Source: Chara braunii
Taxonomy: Eukaryota; Streptophyta; Charophyceae; Charales; Characeae
Assembly (NCBI GenBank): GCA_003427395.1
Contig: BFEA01000141.1
Span: forward strand, 325,298-376,611
Length of the DNA stretch: 51,314 nucleotides
Reading direction: 5' to 3'
Made by a program: the position numbers and the translations under genes. Below the pieces are notes generated by a model. The model was not told the origin of the DNA. It made no database searches and was given only the letters and a program-made list of their open reading frames with translations. Below, piece by piece: positions 1 through 12,553 of the stretch. How positions within the stretch are numbered: the first letter of the stretch is position 1; each line of letters begins with the position of its first letter.

Positions 1-969
1 CACAATCTAACCTCTACGATGGGCTACAACTAACTAACTAAAAGCAACAACCTAGCTCAGTCGGTTAGGCACGCAAGTGGCATTCAGGAGGTCGTGGGTT
101 CGAGCCCGGGTCGTCCGAAACCGGGTAAAACAAAAGTAGAGCTCCCTTTCAAAAGGAGCTAGCTCAAGGTCGGGTTGGGTGGACTCGATCCCTGTGTCTC
201 CTGTTTAACAATCCACCTCGAAACCTATTGAGTTAGCTCCTACTTCGGTTTGAAGAGGAGCTGCTCAGGTCGATATTGAGTAGTGGGGCTCGGTTGGCCC
301 TGTGGCCCGAGCCGATTTCTAAATATGTGTGGTGCGTGTCCGCTTGCTGGTCTACGCGCCTGTTTGAGCGCTTGTCGGCTTGAGTGTGTGTGTGTCCCAC
401 AAGGCATTTGGTTGATTGGAAGGCTCGAAGGCCGGTACTTACCTGTAGCCATGACATTGAGGGTCGCGGCGAGGAAAACACTCAAGTGGTGGGGAAAGAA
501 GCCCGCGACACTTGAGAGCAACAAACAACACTCAAGTAGCAGGGACGCCGGTACCACACCACGTAGAGGTAGATGCGCCGGGTACTCGGGGCCGAGCAGA
601 AGAAGAAGAAAACCTGACATTTTTAGACGCTCAGTACCGGTAGGTAGACAGTATCAGTCCAAGTCTCAAGGTGTGTCGTATATCTACCCGACACAATATT
701 AACCCAATGAACCCCTCGACCTTTTCAGTCGGAGGGTATTACGACCAATCCTAACCATCACAGCGCGCGTCATAACAACACGCACTCATACTCTCGAAAT
801 TTTCTCACCGATTTGCCCCAGCCTCAATGGTCGAGGAAATCGTTTCAAAGTGTCGTGCGAAAATGCATACGCTTGTAAGTCAAGACCGACTTACATGGCA
901 GTCGGTGCGATCGGTGTGTCGAATGTAAAAACATGGCCAAATACCCTTGTAAGGGTATTTGGTCTGACA
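1..969. repeat. LTR-like dispersed repeat, copy A (cut by window start)
   Basis: This stretch recurs at 13376-14332. The first 400 bases or so are essentially identical between copies, and the rest is visibly more diverged. It ends ..CTGACA, and the second copy is bounded by TGTC and GACA, which fits an LTR with TG..CA ends. The interior from about 320 to 660 is similar to part of the chromovirus LTR at 39300-39650 in the same orientation. Frames inside it are not coding-like. The orientation of the element is unresolved. Confidence 0.7.
53..107 (+). promoter_or_regulatory. RNA polymerase III A box and B box (tRNA-like head)
   Basis: TAGCTCAGTCGG at 53-64 matches the tRNA A box, and GGTTCGAGCCC at 97-107 matches the B box, at tRNA-like spacing. 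The flanking acceptor stem does not pair, so this is not a functional tRNA gene. It resembles the head of a tRNA-derived SINE embedded in the repeat. The second copy is at 13428-13482. Confidence 0.6.
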
Positions 970-3900
970 ATATTCCCAGACCTTATTGAGCAACATCCCC
1001 GTCGCTAGGGACATTTATCATGATCATTCATACCCCTTAGATCGTTCCCCGTGATCAAATCAACTAATAAAATATGACATGATCGACAACGTCACTGGAC
1101 AAATGATACAATACAAAACAATACATGTACCTCTCTCTCTCTCTTTTGAAAGAGAAGATAAATTCCTTTCCCGAAATAAGGCGTATCTTTGATAAGTGGA
1201 GAGCCAAATCCGAGTCACTGGATTGAGACGAGGTAAAAGACTCACATTGCCTCCCTTGATATATTCTACCATTTCCGGGATTCTAACCCGGGTCTCCCAC
1301 ATACTGAAACTCCCAAAACGAAACTCAATGAACCGGTGGTTGGGATACTGAATTTGTACTACAATGGTGAAAAACATCAGGAGAGACACTGATCATCTTT
1401 TCCACATCTTTAGACTTTCTTCCCAGATCCTCGTTGGTTGTTCGTAGGGTCAGAGAATCTAACCCTTTGGACGCGGGTCTCAACCAAAACCATATTACCG
1501 TCCCACCCGTAGTCTAATGCGAGGGGATCGACGGTCTTTGTCTAAACCCACCACAGTTCGGTTGGTCGGGCCAGATCTGTGGCCCACCGTGTTGTTATAT
1601 TAACGGTAGTCCCTGTATTGGTTGCGCAATGACGGGTAAGTCCTATCATCAAAATTTTCACATATGTCAAAGACTACAGTCGACCCCTTCGGTAACTACC
1701 TGAGCTGATTCCTTCATCAGGGTGGCTACCCTTCAGGTCTGAACTCGAGGCCAAACCGGAAGGTCCGCTGCCTGGTTATACTTGGTCAACAACCCACGCT
1801 GGGAGTTATGTCTCAACGATGCCAATTTTTCACCATAGGCTGGGTAATATCAGTCCCTTAGACTGACCTCCTAAAGTGGATGAACGATGTTCAATTCAAT
1901 ATATACCAAAACAAATCGTTATCAAAATATTTAATCCTTGTCAGATTGTCACTTCGTGGATGAACGATGTTTATTCAAAAACCATAAAAATAAAATTTTC
2001 ATCGTCAGGTTGCCACTTAGTGGATGAACAAGGACCATCGTCAGGTTGCCACTTAGGGATCGTGTCCTCCAAATCTCGATCACAGCTCGGTCAGACACAC
2101 GTCTCGGGGATCTTTCAAAATATACAGAATTGTTCCATATCCCAAATGAAAATATTTGCTTCCACGTTACCATCGATGCACAAATATCTCTCAAAACATC
2201 AACATTTCCGAATGAGTTCCTCCCTTGGATCTCACAAATTTATCTCAGACTAACCCTATAGAGGAATGAGCAACGCCTTTTTAAGACATATCTTTGATGT
2301 CTTTTCCGAGTATGACATTTATCGTGCCTGCCCAATATTAATGACCTGAGGGTCCAGAATAATTCTAAGATTCAAATTAAACTCAATTTAGGTCGCCGTC
2401 ATACTGACTCCTGAGGTTTCGCCTTCCATAATATATTGCATGAATGTTCGCATAATACTCAGATCTGAGTATTAAGCTGAAGTTGGCCAAAAAGATTAAA
2501 CCTTTTTGACGACAATCATAAAAATCGAACCACACTCCGTCATCCAGATTGATATCTCAAATGAAGAAACATGTCGTAAACAACTCGTTACTGTACGCAA
2601 GGTTTTCCCCCTGTTTTTACAGAACTTTACAATACCCGTGTAAATGAAATTCTCAAACCATACTCAAGATACTAGAAGAAATGTTCGAAACCATAAGAAT
2701 AATAAATAATAATAATCACGATATTAAAACATTAAGTCATAATTCAAACAAACATCAACTGGTAACCTCGTTAACAATGAGAACAATTGTCACATTTGAG
2801 ACTTCACAAGAACAACTCACAGTGAAGTCACAATGACAACAATAACGATGACATAAGATATACTACGCCTTCAGGCTTAACAGAGGTTGTGTCGAGGGGT
2901 GGTGTAATTTAATCAAAGGATAACATCTCAGATCCCGAGCCCCGCTTCTAGGACTAAGTCTCACCACGTCTCCCTCCGATTCCAGCGCTTGTCCCCGACT
3001 GACCTCATAGAGCACAGTCAGACGACCCCATTCACACTCGTCTAAAGGATGGTTGGTAAGACCCTACCTTTTCAGAGTGTGGTGGACCCACCTAGCATGA
3101 ACCTTACCCGAGCTACCACTCCAACCGTGCTAAGACTAAGTGGTAGTCGTCCCACTCACCGTCAGAGTTCAAACAAGGCATTGAACACCTTCCTCTCTTT
3201 CGACGATAGTGTAGTCATCTCTCCTGTACAAGGAAAAATGACAACACCTCACTATGGACCAGAAACATTGTTCTGTCATGAGTCTCATTACCGCCTACAA
3301 GACTTAACTATACCCTCTTCAAGCCACTCAGAAAAATGTATCAATCAACGTTGCAATTCCACAAAGGACATGTTCTGCATGTTGACCTCCCTTGAGAGAA
3401 TTCATGCTCTTCAAAGGTTGGTCACTCCATTCATCTTCGGTCCTATGCCAAACGTGAATTTCATACAACTTTTCTACCCTTATTGAGAAGAGCAATTCAT
3501 AAGCATATCCAGGCAGACACAAACAATCATCAAACAATCAATATATATATACATAAAAAGTTCAAACTTTACTCAACCACGAAGAAGACACACAATGATA
3601 CGTCACTTGAAACATACATCATTCTCCCACGTACCACCATTCATACCAAGTCATACACATTTACCATAGTGGAAATAAGTAGTTTTATCACTCTTTATAT
3701 AATACTAAAATTCAAGGAGTCGGGTTGCCCTCAAGTGGACACTCCCATACTCTGATTATATTGAGTAATCAAGCGATAAAAGTCTGAATCTATTCATATA
3801 ACTTCAACAATAAGATAAATATAATTAGACTCCCTATGCAATGACTCATAAAGTTAATTCATTATCGTACTCTATCATATACAACCTCAACTGGGTACCT

Positions 3901-6403
3901 ACTTTTCACTTAGATGACTTAATATTATGCTCACTCTACTATTCGTCCCTAAGGATTAGTTAGTCATGCAGTGGGAGATGAAGTAATTAATTTGTATCTC
4001 ATGATCTTCTAAGGGTTAAACTATACTTCCAATAAGCAACTTTATCAATCAGACTCTGTACCTACATTAGCATAATATCCTAAGCAGATCTTTAGTAAAT
4101 AGTCGACACCCTAACTGTCAAGACAACTAAGCACAATATTACTCACTATTCATATCATCCCACATTATGACTATAATCGGGTTTCCAAGGTTACAATGTC
4201 ATATATGGCTCAAGTTTGTCTATCGAAAGAATACGCTCAATGCCAAAGTCCCTTGGTATTTTGATAGACCCTAATATATAAGTGTCCACTACCACTTCAA
4301 TGCACCTATCATACAGAAGCGCATGACTTTTATCATTACAACTTTTCGAATTAGCTAACTCTTAAGTAAATACCCCCGTTATCAGACTTTAGTAAGAAGA
4401 GTCTTGGAGAGGATAAGTATTATCTCAAGCAGATAATCATGGATTTATATGTTACACGATACAACCTTGAAAGTTAGACAACCGTTTAGAGATCGAGTCT
4501 ATCATTAAGAACTATATCATATAGCTCCAAACATTTGATGATCTAGTTAGGCTATGTAAGCAGTGACTAATAGGGTTAGTTGAATTTACAATCTTGTACT
4601 CATATTGCATGGCAAATGACCTCGCAACGCACAACGTCTTCAAGTAGGTAGCCCAACAACTATTCATCTTTTCAGGGGCTTAAAATGCCTATTCGTCATT
4701 CACGCACATCATTCAACTTCAAAAGACAACTAACAGTACACCTCACCCCTTTCTCTCATTACTTTAGTGAGATTTTTCCTCTTCGTTCATAACAAGTACT
4801 ACAATGATGAAAGTTAGAGGATTTCGGTATGAAGGACCATCACTAAGTTAATCTGATTTTATCTTATTATATTTTTTATAGTGGATCAGAGATTGAAGCC
4901 TATTTAGAGTTCAGGACAAGAAACACTTGAATCATACTATGATTGCCTCGTAGACGATTCCCCTATATGGTGGGGTAGGAGATAAACCCCGTATAGATTG
5001 TTGTGGCATAAAAAACAAGTGTATGCATGATACGTAAGCAGTGATACGCTAGTGAGACTTGTGAAACAAAGAGTGAATCAGGTACGCACGATGGCAGTGG
5101 GAACGCAAGGTGAGGCGGTTGAGGAAAGACAGCTAGCTGACTATCGAGGACGAGGTAGGAAGGAAGGTGCGAGGATAATATCTTATAAGATAAGAACGAA
5201 AAAACTACTTAAAGCGTGATAGAGAAGCGATATAGTATTGCTTGCACTTATAACAACACTAAGCCACCCTGCCAGGAAATGGTGTATGCTCGAGTCAGTC
5301 CTTCTGGCGATGACGTAACCTCACACCTTCTTATATCCTTTCCTTTTTCCCCTTTTCCGAAGTCAATAGTTCTATTAAGGAATCTTCTCTTGCCGCCTTT
5401 CTCTTATTCTGCCGGTTCTATACTAGCGTGCCTTAGGCGACACAATACATAAGTTAACACAGTATGCTTATGCGAGTAAAGAAAGAATGATGCGAAAAAT
5501 GCTAGATTAGAACTATGTTGGGGTGATATAGTAACGGGGTCGAAACAAGCCTCACTCAGTTTCGTATAAAATGATCATATAACTAAGCATTCCTTGTTGT
5601 TCATGAGAACTAGCTCAAAGGCAAGATTGAGATATAGCCTTGATAATTAAATCGCTCGTAACAATCTCCTATGAGTGAGAAGGCGTGTATCAAGACCTAT
5701 AGACCTTATAATTTATTTCAATGCCCTTATCATCGACACATATAAATATTGCAGTGGTTCCTTACTTTGTAATATGTTAAGCAACACATCAAATAGATAG
5801 TCTGTTGGACAAAAAACAAAAGTTCGTCATGACCCAACAACTTGAATATAATAATTAAGATATAAACTTCAAAGAAAGCGATATGGAAGCATGGTTGACT
5901 AAATCAGTGTATAGTAAAAAAAAAAAAATGTAATAGTTAGCCATGCATCTATTTCTCTCTGATCCTAAGAAAGTCAATATAGCCGTTAACCTTCTAACAA
6001 TTTAAGTTGACAGATGTGGTTACTCGGGCAAATGTCTCGAGTATGTAAATTGAAGGAAGGATCCAACATACACAGATACCTCCCTGAAGTCGTTCACTAC
6101 CCTAACTTCTAACTTCTATGTAAAAGTATCACATTCACTAGTTGACATACACTTCTAACTATCTTATACCTTAGTTCGTTCTTCTAAGGACGTTGGTAGG
6201 TAGTCGAAGTCCCTAACAATATGACCCTTGTAGGTACTATCGATATAATTGCACACCTTTCAAGGCGCATCACATCTATTCGACACAATTCCAACCCGCA
6301 TAGAACAGACTATATTAGTTTGATTAAATTATGTCGTTTTGCCGCGATCATCGGTTTACCATTCCCGAGTTTGTTCACTGAGGACCTCGGCTTGAAAGCG
6401 AGA
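970..6403. other. AT-rich non-coding stretch, no gene seen
   Basis: Only short frames without recognisable domains occur. Around 1876-2056 there are short direct repeats: GTGGATGAACGATGTT at 1876 and 1956, and CGTCAGGTTGCCACTTAG at about 2003 and 2039. Positions 1125-1145 are CT-rich. Near 1278-1300 a minus-strand GGGTTAGAATCCC resembles a B box, without a clear A box. This may be the degraded or non-coding interior of an LTR element whose primer site lies at 6404-6421 on the minus strand. Confidence 0.5.
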
Positions 6404-6421
6404 TCCCCGGCAACGGCGCCA
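6404..6421 (-). other. Primer-binding site complementary to tRNA-Asp (minus)
   Basis: On the minus strand this reads TGGCGCCGTTGCCGGGGA, the 18-base complement of the 3' end of plant tRNA-Asp(GUC). The same 18 bases occur on the plus strand at 31847-31864. The plus sequence immediately after (6424 on) begins TGTCGGG, so the adjoining LTR would end ..CCCGACA on the minus strand, two bases from the site. The element interior would lie to the left, where no pol is visible. Confidence 0.75.
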
Positions 6422-6423
6422 CC

Positions 6424-8161
6424 TGTCGGGTGTGGAGCTCCCACACCAAGACGTAAAGTAAATTTGGTGTCGGACCTCACGGTCGCATCACGTAGGAGTT
6501 TAGAACCGTTTCAGCCAAATACCAACTCCGACCGTGCGCGCCAGCTATACCTCTCGCGGTCCCCTGCGACAGGACAGAGACTCTGCAAGGTACAACTTAC
6601 CTCCACCTGCGGGAGTTGTCACCATCCCTTAGGTGGGCGTATCCCTGTTGAGCTACTGACTCACGTGCGAAAACTTTTACTTGCAATCGCAGAGGTAAGT
6701 CGACCGAGGGTGTTTGCTCGATCGCCGTAGCATAGGCATACGCGTGGTTGAACGCCTAAGAATGACCCGTATACGCGTCGGTCATCGGGGCGTTGACCTC
6801 CCGGACCGATTTACAAATCAGGTCGACTCGACTGACAAACGTTCGTGCATACTACGCTTTGCCTATAAATAGTTCCAATAGGTATGACTCACAATCTAGA
6901 TCCTTTTCCAAAGTAGGATCCCCTCAATGCTTGAATTATCAGGGGTTGCGTATAAAACATATACCCATCGTACCTAGTGATTAAGTTTATTCAGCATATG
7001 CCTTTATGAAAACCCCTTTGTCATATCACACATACATATGGAATGAAATGACTGAATAATTAGGCAAGGAGATGCCATAACACATTCACATAGACAGTCT
7101 GAGTTCATCAAGGGAAAACATAGGTAATTGACCTTTCAAACATGTACAGATGAAATAAACATGAAATGAATAAGGCTTTTGCCTTAACAATAATCCTAAT
7201 CTGTTTAACATCAGGGAAAAGCGTCAGTCTGGGTACTCAAACCAAATGTATAAAATCGCGCATTGATCGGACATCTGGATCAAGGCCAAGGATAGCGTAA
7301 GCTTCTCAATGGGTTGCAGTGAATAGCTTGGCTAAACATTTTACTGACCTGTAAACAGAATCCATCACATTACACAATCCTAACAGAGTCAACCTTTTAT
7401 TCACTTTCACCCACATTACACTTACACTTACAACCTTTCCGCTAGACATCCTCTTTTTCGACTTAGTCATTTAGACTCATCTGACTTTAGTCATTCAAGG
7501 ACCCTTTTTGACCAAACACATACCTTTAGACAATGACCCGAAAAATCAGAAATGCCTCTCAGTGCAAAGGTCGATGCAAAGTGTGGGTATCGAGGGTGAG
7601 TGAGGGTTGAGTTGGCTAACCAACCTGTTACCATAAGGCAACAGCATGTAGTCTTGTACAAACTCGTAATGAATCCTCTTGAAAGTTAAGGTAACCTGCA
7701 ATCAATAGGTCAACACGGTCTCAACACCTCTTTGCTATCGACATGATCCTATCTGAAGTTCAATATACTAAACTTCATTTTAGTCGGGAATAATACTACA
7801 TCGACATAACTGCCTCTAGGCAGCCTCTCTAACCTCTTATCAGACCAATCTCTAGAGATAGTCGTCTAAAGGAAGAGAAGTATAAAACTAACTTCACTAA
7901 TATTTTTTGCCTTATCATACGATTTAAGAACATGCACAGGCAAAACATCATCAATCTTATCTGGAATAAAATCAAAAGATTGATATCAATCAAGAGGTTA
8001 AGGTAGCAGGACAGGTCACACGGGGCGACATTTCTTCTACCTCCACCTTAGTAGAATCAAACAGTGAACCATATCAGTAAGTTAGTCTTTTGCGGGTTTT
8101 CATAAGAATTGTCATAGTAGGGTAAATCACATGGGATCCTCATCTTATTGGGCGTCTGGTC
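6424..8161 (-). other. Probable LTR of a minus-strand element, far end unknown; no gene
   Basis: The sequence abuts the tRNA-Asp primer site and starts with TG, as expected for the inner end of a 5' LTR read on the minus strand. Frames of 63-169 residues here have no domain and are probably chance. I could not find a second copy of this sequence in the window, so its outer boundary cannot be set. From about 7000 on it is AT-rich with no recognised structure. Confidence 0.35.
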
Positions 8162-8471
8162 GTGATAGGGAAGACCTCATGGGGTCTCGCTTCTCCTATC
8201 ACTGTTTGATATCGAAGCACGGCTGGCGGGCAATAAGGCAGGTTTCTCGGAGCCTCGCTTCTCTTATCACCACCTCCCTTACCCGTGCTAACTTATTGTG
8301 ATAGGGCAGGCCTTCCGGCCTTGCTCCTCCTACCGCTTAGTTGCGCTGACGCACGGCTGGTTGGAAATAAGGCAGGCTTCTCGGAGCCTCGCTTCTCTTA
8401 TCATCATTCTTCCGTATCCGTGCCATTATAGCGATAGGGCAGACCTCTCGGGGCCTCGCTCCTCCTATCGC
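8162..8471. repeat. Tandem array of five stem-loops (about 135-bp dimer unit)
   Basis: Five inverted repeats of about 37-41 nt lie at about 8162-8202, 8232-8268, 8298-8336, 8367-8402 and 8431-8471. Units 1/3/5 and 2/4 repeat with a 133-136 bp period. Outer stems change on both sides: GTGATAGG/CCTATCAC in unit 1 and GCGATAGG/CCTATCGC in unit 5. Inner stems also change: AGACC/GGTCT in unit 1, AGGCC/GGCCT in unit 3, AGGCT/AGCCT in unit 4. Units 2 and 4 are additionally enclosed by GCACGG/CCGTGC. No protein is evident. Confidence 0.75.
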
Positions 8472-8938
8472 TTTCGCAAGTTTTCGTTCGTTGTTTTGGA
8501 CGCTTCTTAAGCCCTGGATCATTCAGAAGTGTCTTTAAGCTCATGCGGGTAGGCCATACGAAACCTGTGCCCCACATCTTAAAAGCCTTCCGCCTGATCT
8601 CCGAACTGTGTTAGTTTAGGACTCTGAGAAGATGCGGATTTCAGTCAAGTGTAGGGCAAGAGTTAGTTGATGCTGTCCATTTTTTAGAATTCTTTGGCCA
8701 ATAGCACGTGCAATCCTTCAATCCACTGTGAACCCCGCTTTATCAATGTCAGGTGGTCTATTAAGCAAGGCAAGACTGCACAGAGTCGATTCCCTTGCGG
8801 CCACATTCCCAAAAAAACACTCACATAGCGAGACAGTTTCACGAAACTTCTCGTTCTCGCTATGTTTTTCAACAACAGTTAGTCATACCTAGTCCCTTTC
8901 TGTCATATCATGGCAGATGAACTGCGCACCGCATTGTC

Positions 8939-9025
8939 TCACTCGATTGGTTGTGCACAGTGTCCCTTCACTTGATTGGCTATGCACTGCACCCCACTCA
9001 CCCAATCGGCTGCAGACAGCACCGC
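8939..9025. repeat. Short imperfect tandem repeat, three units of about 29 bp
   Basis: Three diverged units are seen, each of the form CACTYGATTGGYTRTGCAC followed by a short C-rich tail; the third reads CACCCAATCGGCTGCAGAC. No coding potential is apparent. Confidence 0.5.
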
Positions 9026-9061
9026 TTACCCATGGCACATCGGTTTTCGGCCAACTCACGA

Positions 9062-9098
9062 CTATAATAAAATAAATAATAAATAAATAAATAAAATA
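9062..9098. repeat. AAAT/AAT-rich microsatellite
   Basis: Runs of AATAAATAAAT and close variants are visible directly. Confidence 0.8.
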
Positions 9099-9855
9099 TG
9101 AAAGGCATATATGCAAGGAATATGAGTGAGAACGATGTACTGAAAGTCAAGCTGCGAAATCACACAGGTGTCAAAGTAGCCACGTACAAGCAGAGAGCAC
9201 AAATGTACTGAGATTCCATCCAAGTAACAGCAATTCAATGAACTCTTGAGTCAATGTTCATGTCCTCAGGCCACACCAACACAGTATCCAGCGTAGCCCG
9301 TCTCTATCTGGCGCCCAACGCCCTGCCTGCGTTACTTGCCTATCCTTCTACCGCTGCATTCACGCAACAGGCTCACTTTGACTGTGAAGACCAAGGTACA
9401 TGACATCACTACCAATGCAGAACGCAAGTGTACGCCAGGTACGTTTTCACTCTCCTCTTTTTCTCTTTATCTCTCTCGCTGTCTCACTCTCTTTGTGTAC
9501 GTGTCTTTCTCTGTGTGTGTCATAGTGCACTATGTGCCTGTGTGTTTCTGTGTGTGTCACTGTGTTTTCACTATCTATTTCCACTGTGTGTCCGTGCCTT
9601 AGGAGTCCCAGCTGTAGCATAAGTCGCGGTTGCCACAACACCGAAAGGTCAAGTCTGAAGTCTTCCGGAAGATCCGGAAGTGACCTTTCGTGAGTCCAAG
9701 TAGGCAGTCTGCAGGCAAGTGGGCAAGCAGCAGTCTAACCCAGCTCAGTCAGCAGTATCGGGTCCCGGTCGCACTTTGTCAAGTCAGCAAGTACCACGTG
9801 GGATTTTGTACATCCCGGGCCCAGGTTCCAAAGGCAGACCTTTGACAATCCGGAG

Positions 9856-9865
9856 TATAAATAAA
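9856..9865 (+). promoter_or_regulatory. TATA-box-like TATAAATAAA
   Basis: TATAAATAAA follows a GC-richer stretch and precedes transcribed-looking sequence with no long frame. The same decamer occurs at 23475-23484, and a related TATA box sits in the TRIM LTRs near 48 kb. An LTR U3/R promoter is a plausible source. This is inference from the motif alone. Confidence 0.35.
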
Positions 9866-10046
9866 GAGACAACGTCAAGTCATTCATTCATTCTGTCTGT
9901 GAGCCGTGTTGAGCGTTGTCGGAGTATCCGTGTACGACAATCCGCAAGTGCCCGAAGAGGAAGTGGGCCAAGAGGAGGAAGACGCGGCCATAGCCGCTTG
10001 TGGTAGTGATAGGAAGTACGAGGCAGCCATAGCTGCCAGTTCGTAC

Positions 10047-10655
10047 AATTAGTGTGTGTGTCTGTGTCACTACGTGTCTCGGTGTCTGTGTCACAGGGTA
10101 TCTGTGTATTTGTGTCACTGTCACTGTATGTGGTATGTCTGTGTCACATTGTTTTTTATAGTTTGTATCACTGTGTATGTCACAATGCCTGTGTGTGTCC
10201 CTCTTGTGAGTCGCTGTGTGTGTGTTACAGCGTCTGTGTATGTGTAATTGTGTGTGTCACACCGTCTGTGTGTGGGTGACTGTGTGCGGGCGATTGTGTG
10301 TGTTACTGTGTCACAGTGTGCGTCACTGTGTATGTTACAGTGTTTGTGTCACTGTATCTGTGTATGTCTGTTGTGTGTGCGTGACACTGTGACTGCATGT
10401 CTCACAGTATCTGTGCGTGTTTCACTGTGTATGTGTCACTGTGTATGTGTCACTGTGTATTGGTCACTGTGTATGGGTCACTGTGTATCTGTGTGTGTCA
10501 AAGTGTGCGTCACTGTGCCTGTGTCTTCCACTGTGTACCGTGTCTCTGTCTTTGGGTGTTTTACTGTGTGTGTCACAGTGTCGGTGTTTGTGTGACTGTG
10601 TGTGTCACAGTGTCTGTGTATCTGTGTTTGTGCCTGTGTGCGGAACATCCAGGGA
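10047..10655. repeat. TG-rich cryptic minisatellite (TGTGTCACTGTGTATG-like)
   Basis: About 600 bp consist of irregular repeats of TGTGTGTCACTGTGTATGTG and variants, with a weaker stretch at 9495-9590. Reading frames here are cysteine/valine repeats on one strand and histidine/threonine repeats on the other, as expected from the repeat and not from a gene. Confidence 0.8.
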
Positions 10656-11012
10656 GATCTACAATTTGTGCGTGTGAACAAGCTGTCGGGAATACAGTTG
10701 TTCGAGACAAGTCTGAATCTGGACTGTGTTCGTGGCTTCGTTATCTCTGAGCTTTGTGTGGATCTCACACTGTGTGTGCCCAGGGTGCAACCGCCTGAGC
10801 CCTGGGCTCAACTGTTCAGCACAACCTCTTTTTCTTATTGAAAGAGCATGGAGGCTCACGTTGCTCTGTAACCAACTGGTGTGCTGCAACTGTCTGAGTA
10901 CCCACATATGGAAAACTGTAGGCCTCATATGGATATTCAGGCCCGCCTTCACTTAGGGCAGGCAGGAGGCTTGCTGGGCCACAAGTGTCGTTATACTAGT
11001 AGTTCTACTTAG

Positions 11013-11043
<31 letters not shown>

Positions 11044-12446
11044 AATAATAATAATCATAATAATAATAATAGTAATACACGTAAAGTGGACAATGATGAA
11101 ATGAAAGATTCCAAATTACAAAATCACATTGAAAGCCAAAGAGTTCAAACGCTGTCCAAGCAGGCAGATGTGCACCTACACTACTCCAACGGAGAACCAA
11201 AACACTGGATCCGATTGTCAGTTGAGAGCCTGCTCTCATAAGCATCGAGAGTCCTGCCCCTGTTCGATGCTTGGCGCCCAGACTACTATCACGCAGCTAC
11301 TACCAGCCTACGAACTGACAATGCAATTGTTGACGTTAGCAGCAGATCCGAATGACAGGCATATGTTGACTATGCAGACCCCTGCATAGACCAGTTAACT
11401 GCTTCCACCCTCATTCTCCCCCTTTTACTTCTTCTTCTTCTTCTTTTTCTTCTTCTTCCTTCCTCCTCTCCGTCTTCTTCATCTTTTCTCCTCCACATTC
11501 TTCTTCATCTCACATTTACACACTATTTCTTTTTCCCACCTCTACATGTTGTCCTGTCTCAATCTTTGCCCACTCGCTAGTGATCTCAGTGCGCCTGCTT
11601 GTCCTCTCTTCACTTGTTCGCGTACTTCTTCTTTCCCCTGTACGTCTTCTCTCATGCACTACTCTCCTCGAATGTATCTAGCCGCTACTATGGCCAAATC
11701 CAAATACTTCCCCCAGCGCCTCTGTTTCCAATGCACCCAACTCAGGCCAACCGCCTTTTGCGATCAGATTCATGTAGTCTGCTTTAGTGCAGCAGCTGCA
11801 GTGTCTTCGACATCACAATCGAATTATCCCTTCCAACCAGCCCTCGCTTCTCCCTCTTTCAACTCTCATTTTCTTCTTTGCTGTATACATACTTCACTTG
11901 CACCACCCCCTGACTAACAAAGACAAAGTTCAGTCTGATAATAATAATAATAGTAATAATCATAATCATAATAATAATATAAAAAATATAAAAATAATAA
12001 TAAAATTGAATTATAACGGGTGTACACAAGCTACCTGCTTGGTCTGGGGAGCGTTTTATTCGGGGATGGGTGTACGACAGTTGCGGCGACGACCATTGAG
12101 CATTAGGTAAGTTTTCCTCTTGCAATCTCTCTCTCTTTCTCTTTCTCACACACACACACACATGCACACCCACACATGCACACCCACACATGCACACCCA
12201 CACATGCACACACACACATGCGTATAGTAATGTTGTAGATTTTTGTGTACTAGCTGTAGATTCATTCGATTTTGGTCATCCTATCGATGGAGGCACCACA
12301 GAGTGAGCCGACCACACGAGTGTGCATTTAACACGTCGGGCGGATGACGAATTCGACCTCGCAATGCCATAGGTGGATGCAGTCTGCACCCTCACATACG
12401 GTAGGCAGCGAACGCTGGGCCGAGGTGAGTACCCTCCTTTCCTCTC
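10656..12446. other. Non-coding stretch with microsatellites
   Basis: I see no gene. There are AAT/ATA microsatellites at about 11012-11073 and 11938-12005, a CTT-rich pyrimidine tract at about 11408-11500, and a CACACATGCACACC repeat at about 12147-12222. Reading frames across these are low-complexity artefacts. Confidence 0.6.
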
Positions 12447-12553
12447 TTCTTTTTCTTCTTCTTCTTCTTCTTCTTCTTTTTCTTCTTTTTTTTTTTTTTT
12501 TTTTCTTCTTCTTCTTCTTCTTCTTCTTCTTCTTCTTCTTCTTCTTCTTCTTC
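12447..12553. repeat. TTC/T-rich microsatellite
   Basis: A long TTC run is interrupted by an uninterrupted T tract near 12486-12504. It produces poly-Lys/Arg/Glu frames on the minus strand and poly-Phe/Leu frames on the plus strand, which are not genes. The following 12554-13348 is pyrimidine-rich and then A-rich, with no recognisable gene. Confidence 0.9.

Noticed and set aside
53-120. Genuine tRNA gene
   Set aside because: A and B boxes fit, but the acceptor stem does not pair and the same sequence recurs in a dispersed repeat.
240-702. Frames of 126 and 139 residues in the left repeat
   Set aside because: They overlap on opposite strands inside an LTR-like repeat, and copy B does not preserve them.
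6221-6730. 169-residue frame
   Set aside because: It spans a primer-binding site and an LTR edge; no domain.
8162-8471. CRISPR-like array
   Set aside because: Repeats are palindromic, but spacers are also repeated; no cas genes and eukaryotic context.
10052-10768. Several Cys/Val-rich and His/Thr-rich frames
   Set aside because: They come from the TGTGTCACTG minisatellite; all frames are open for the same trivial reason.
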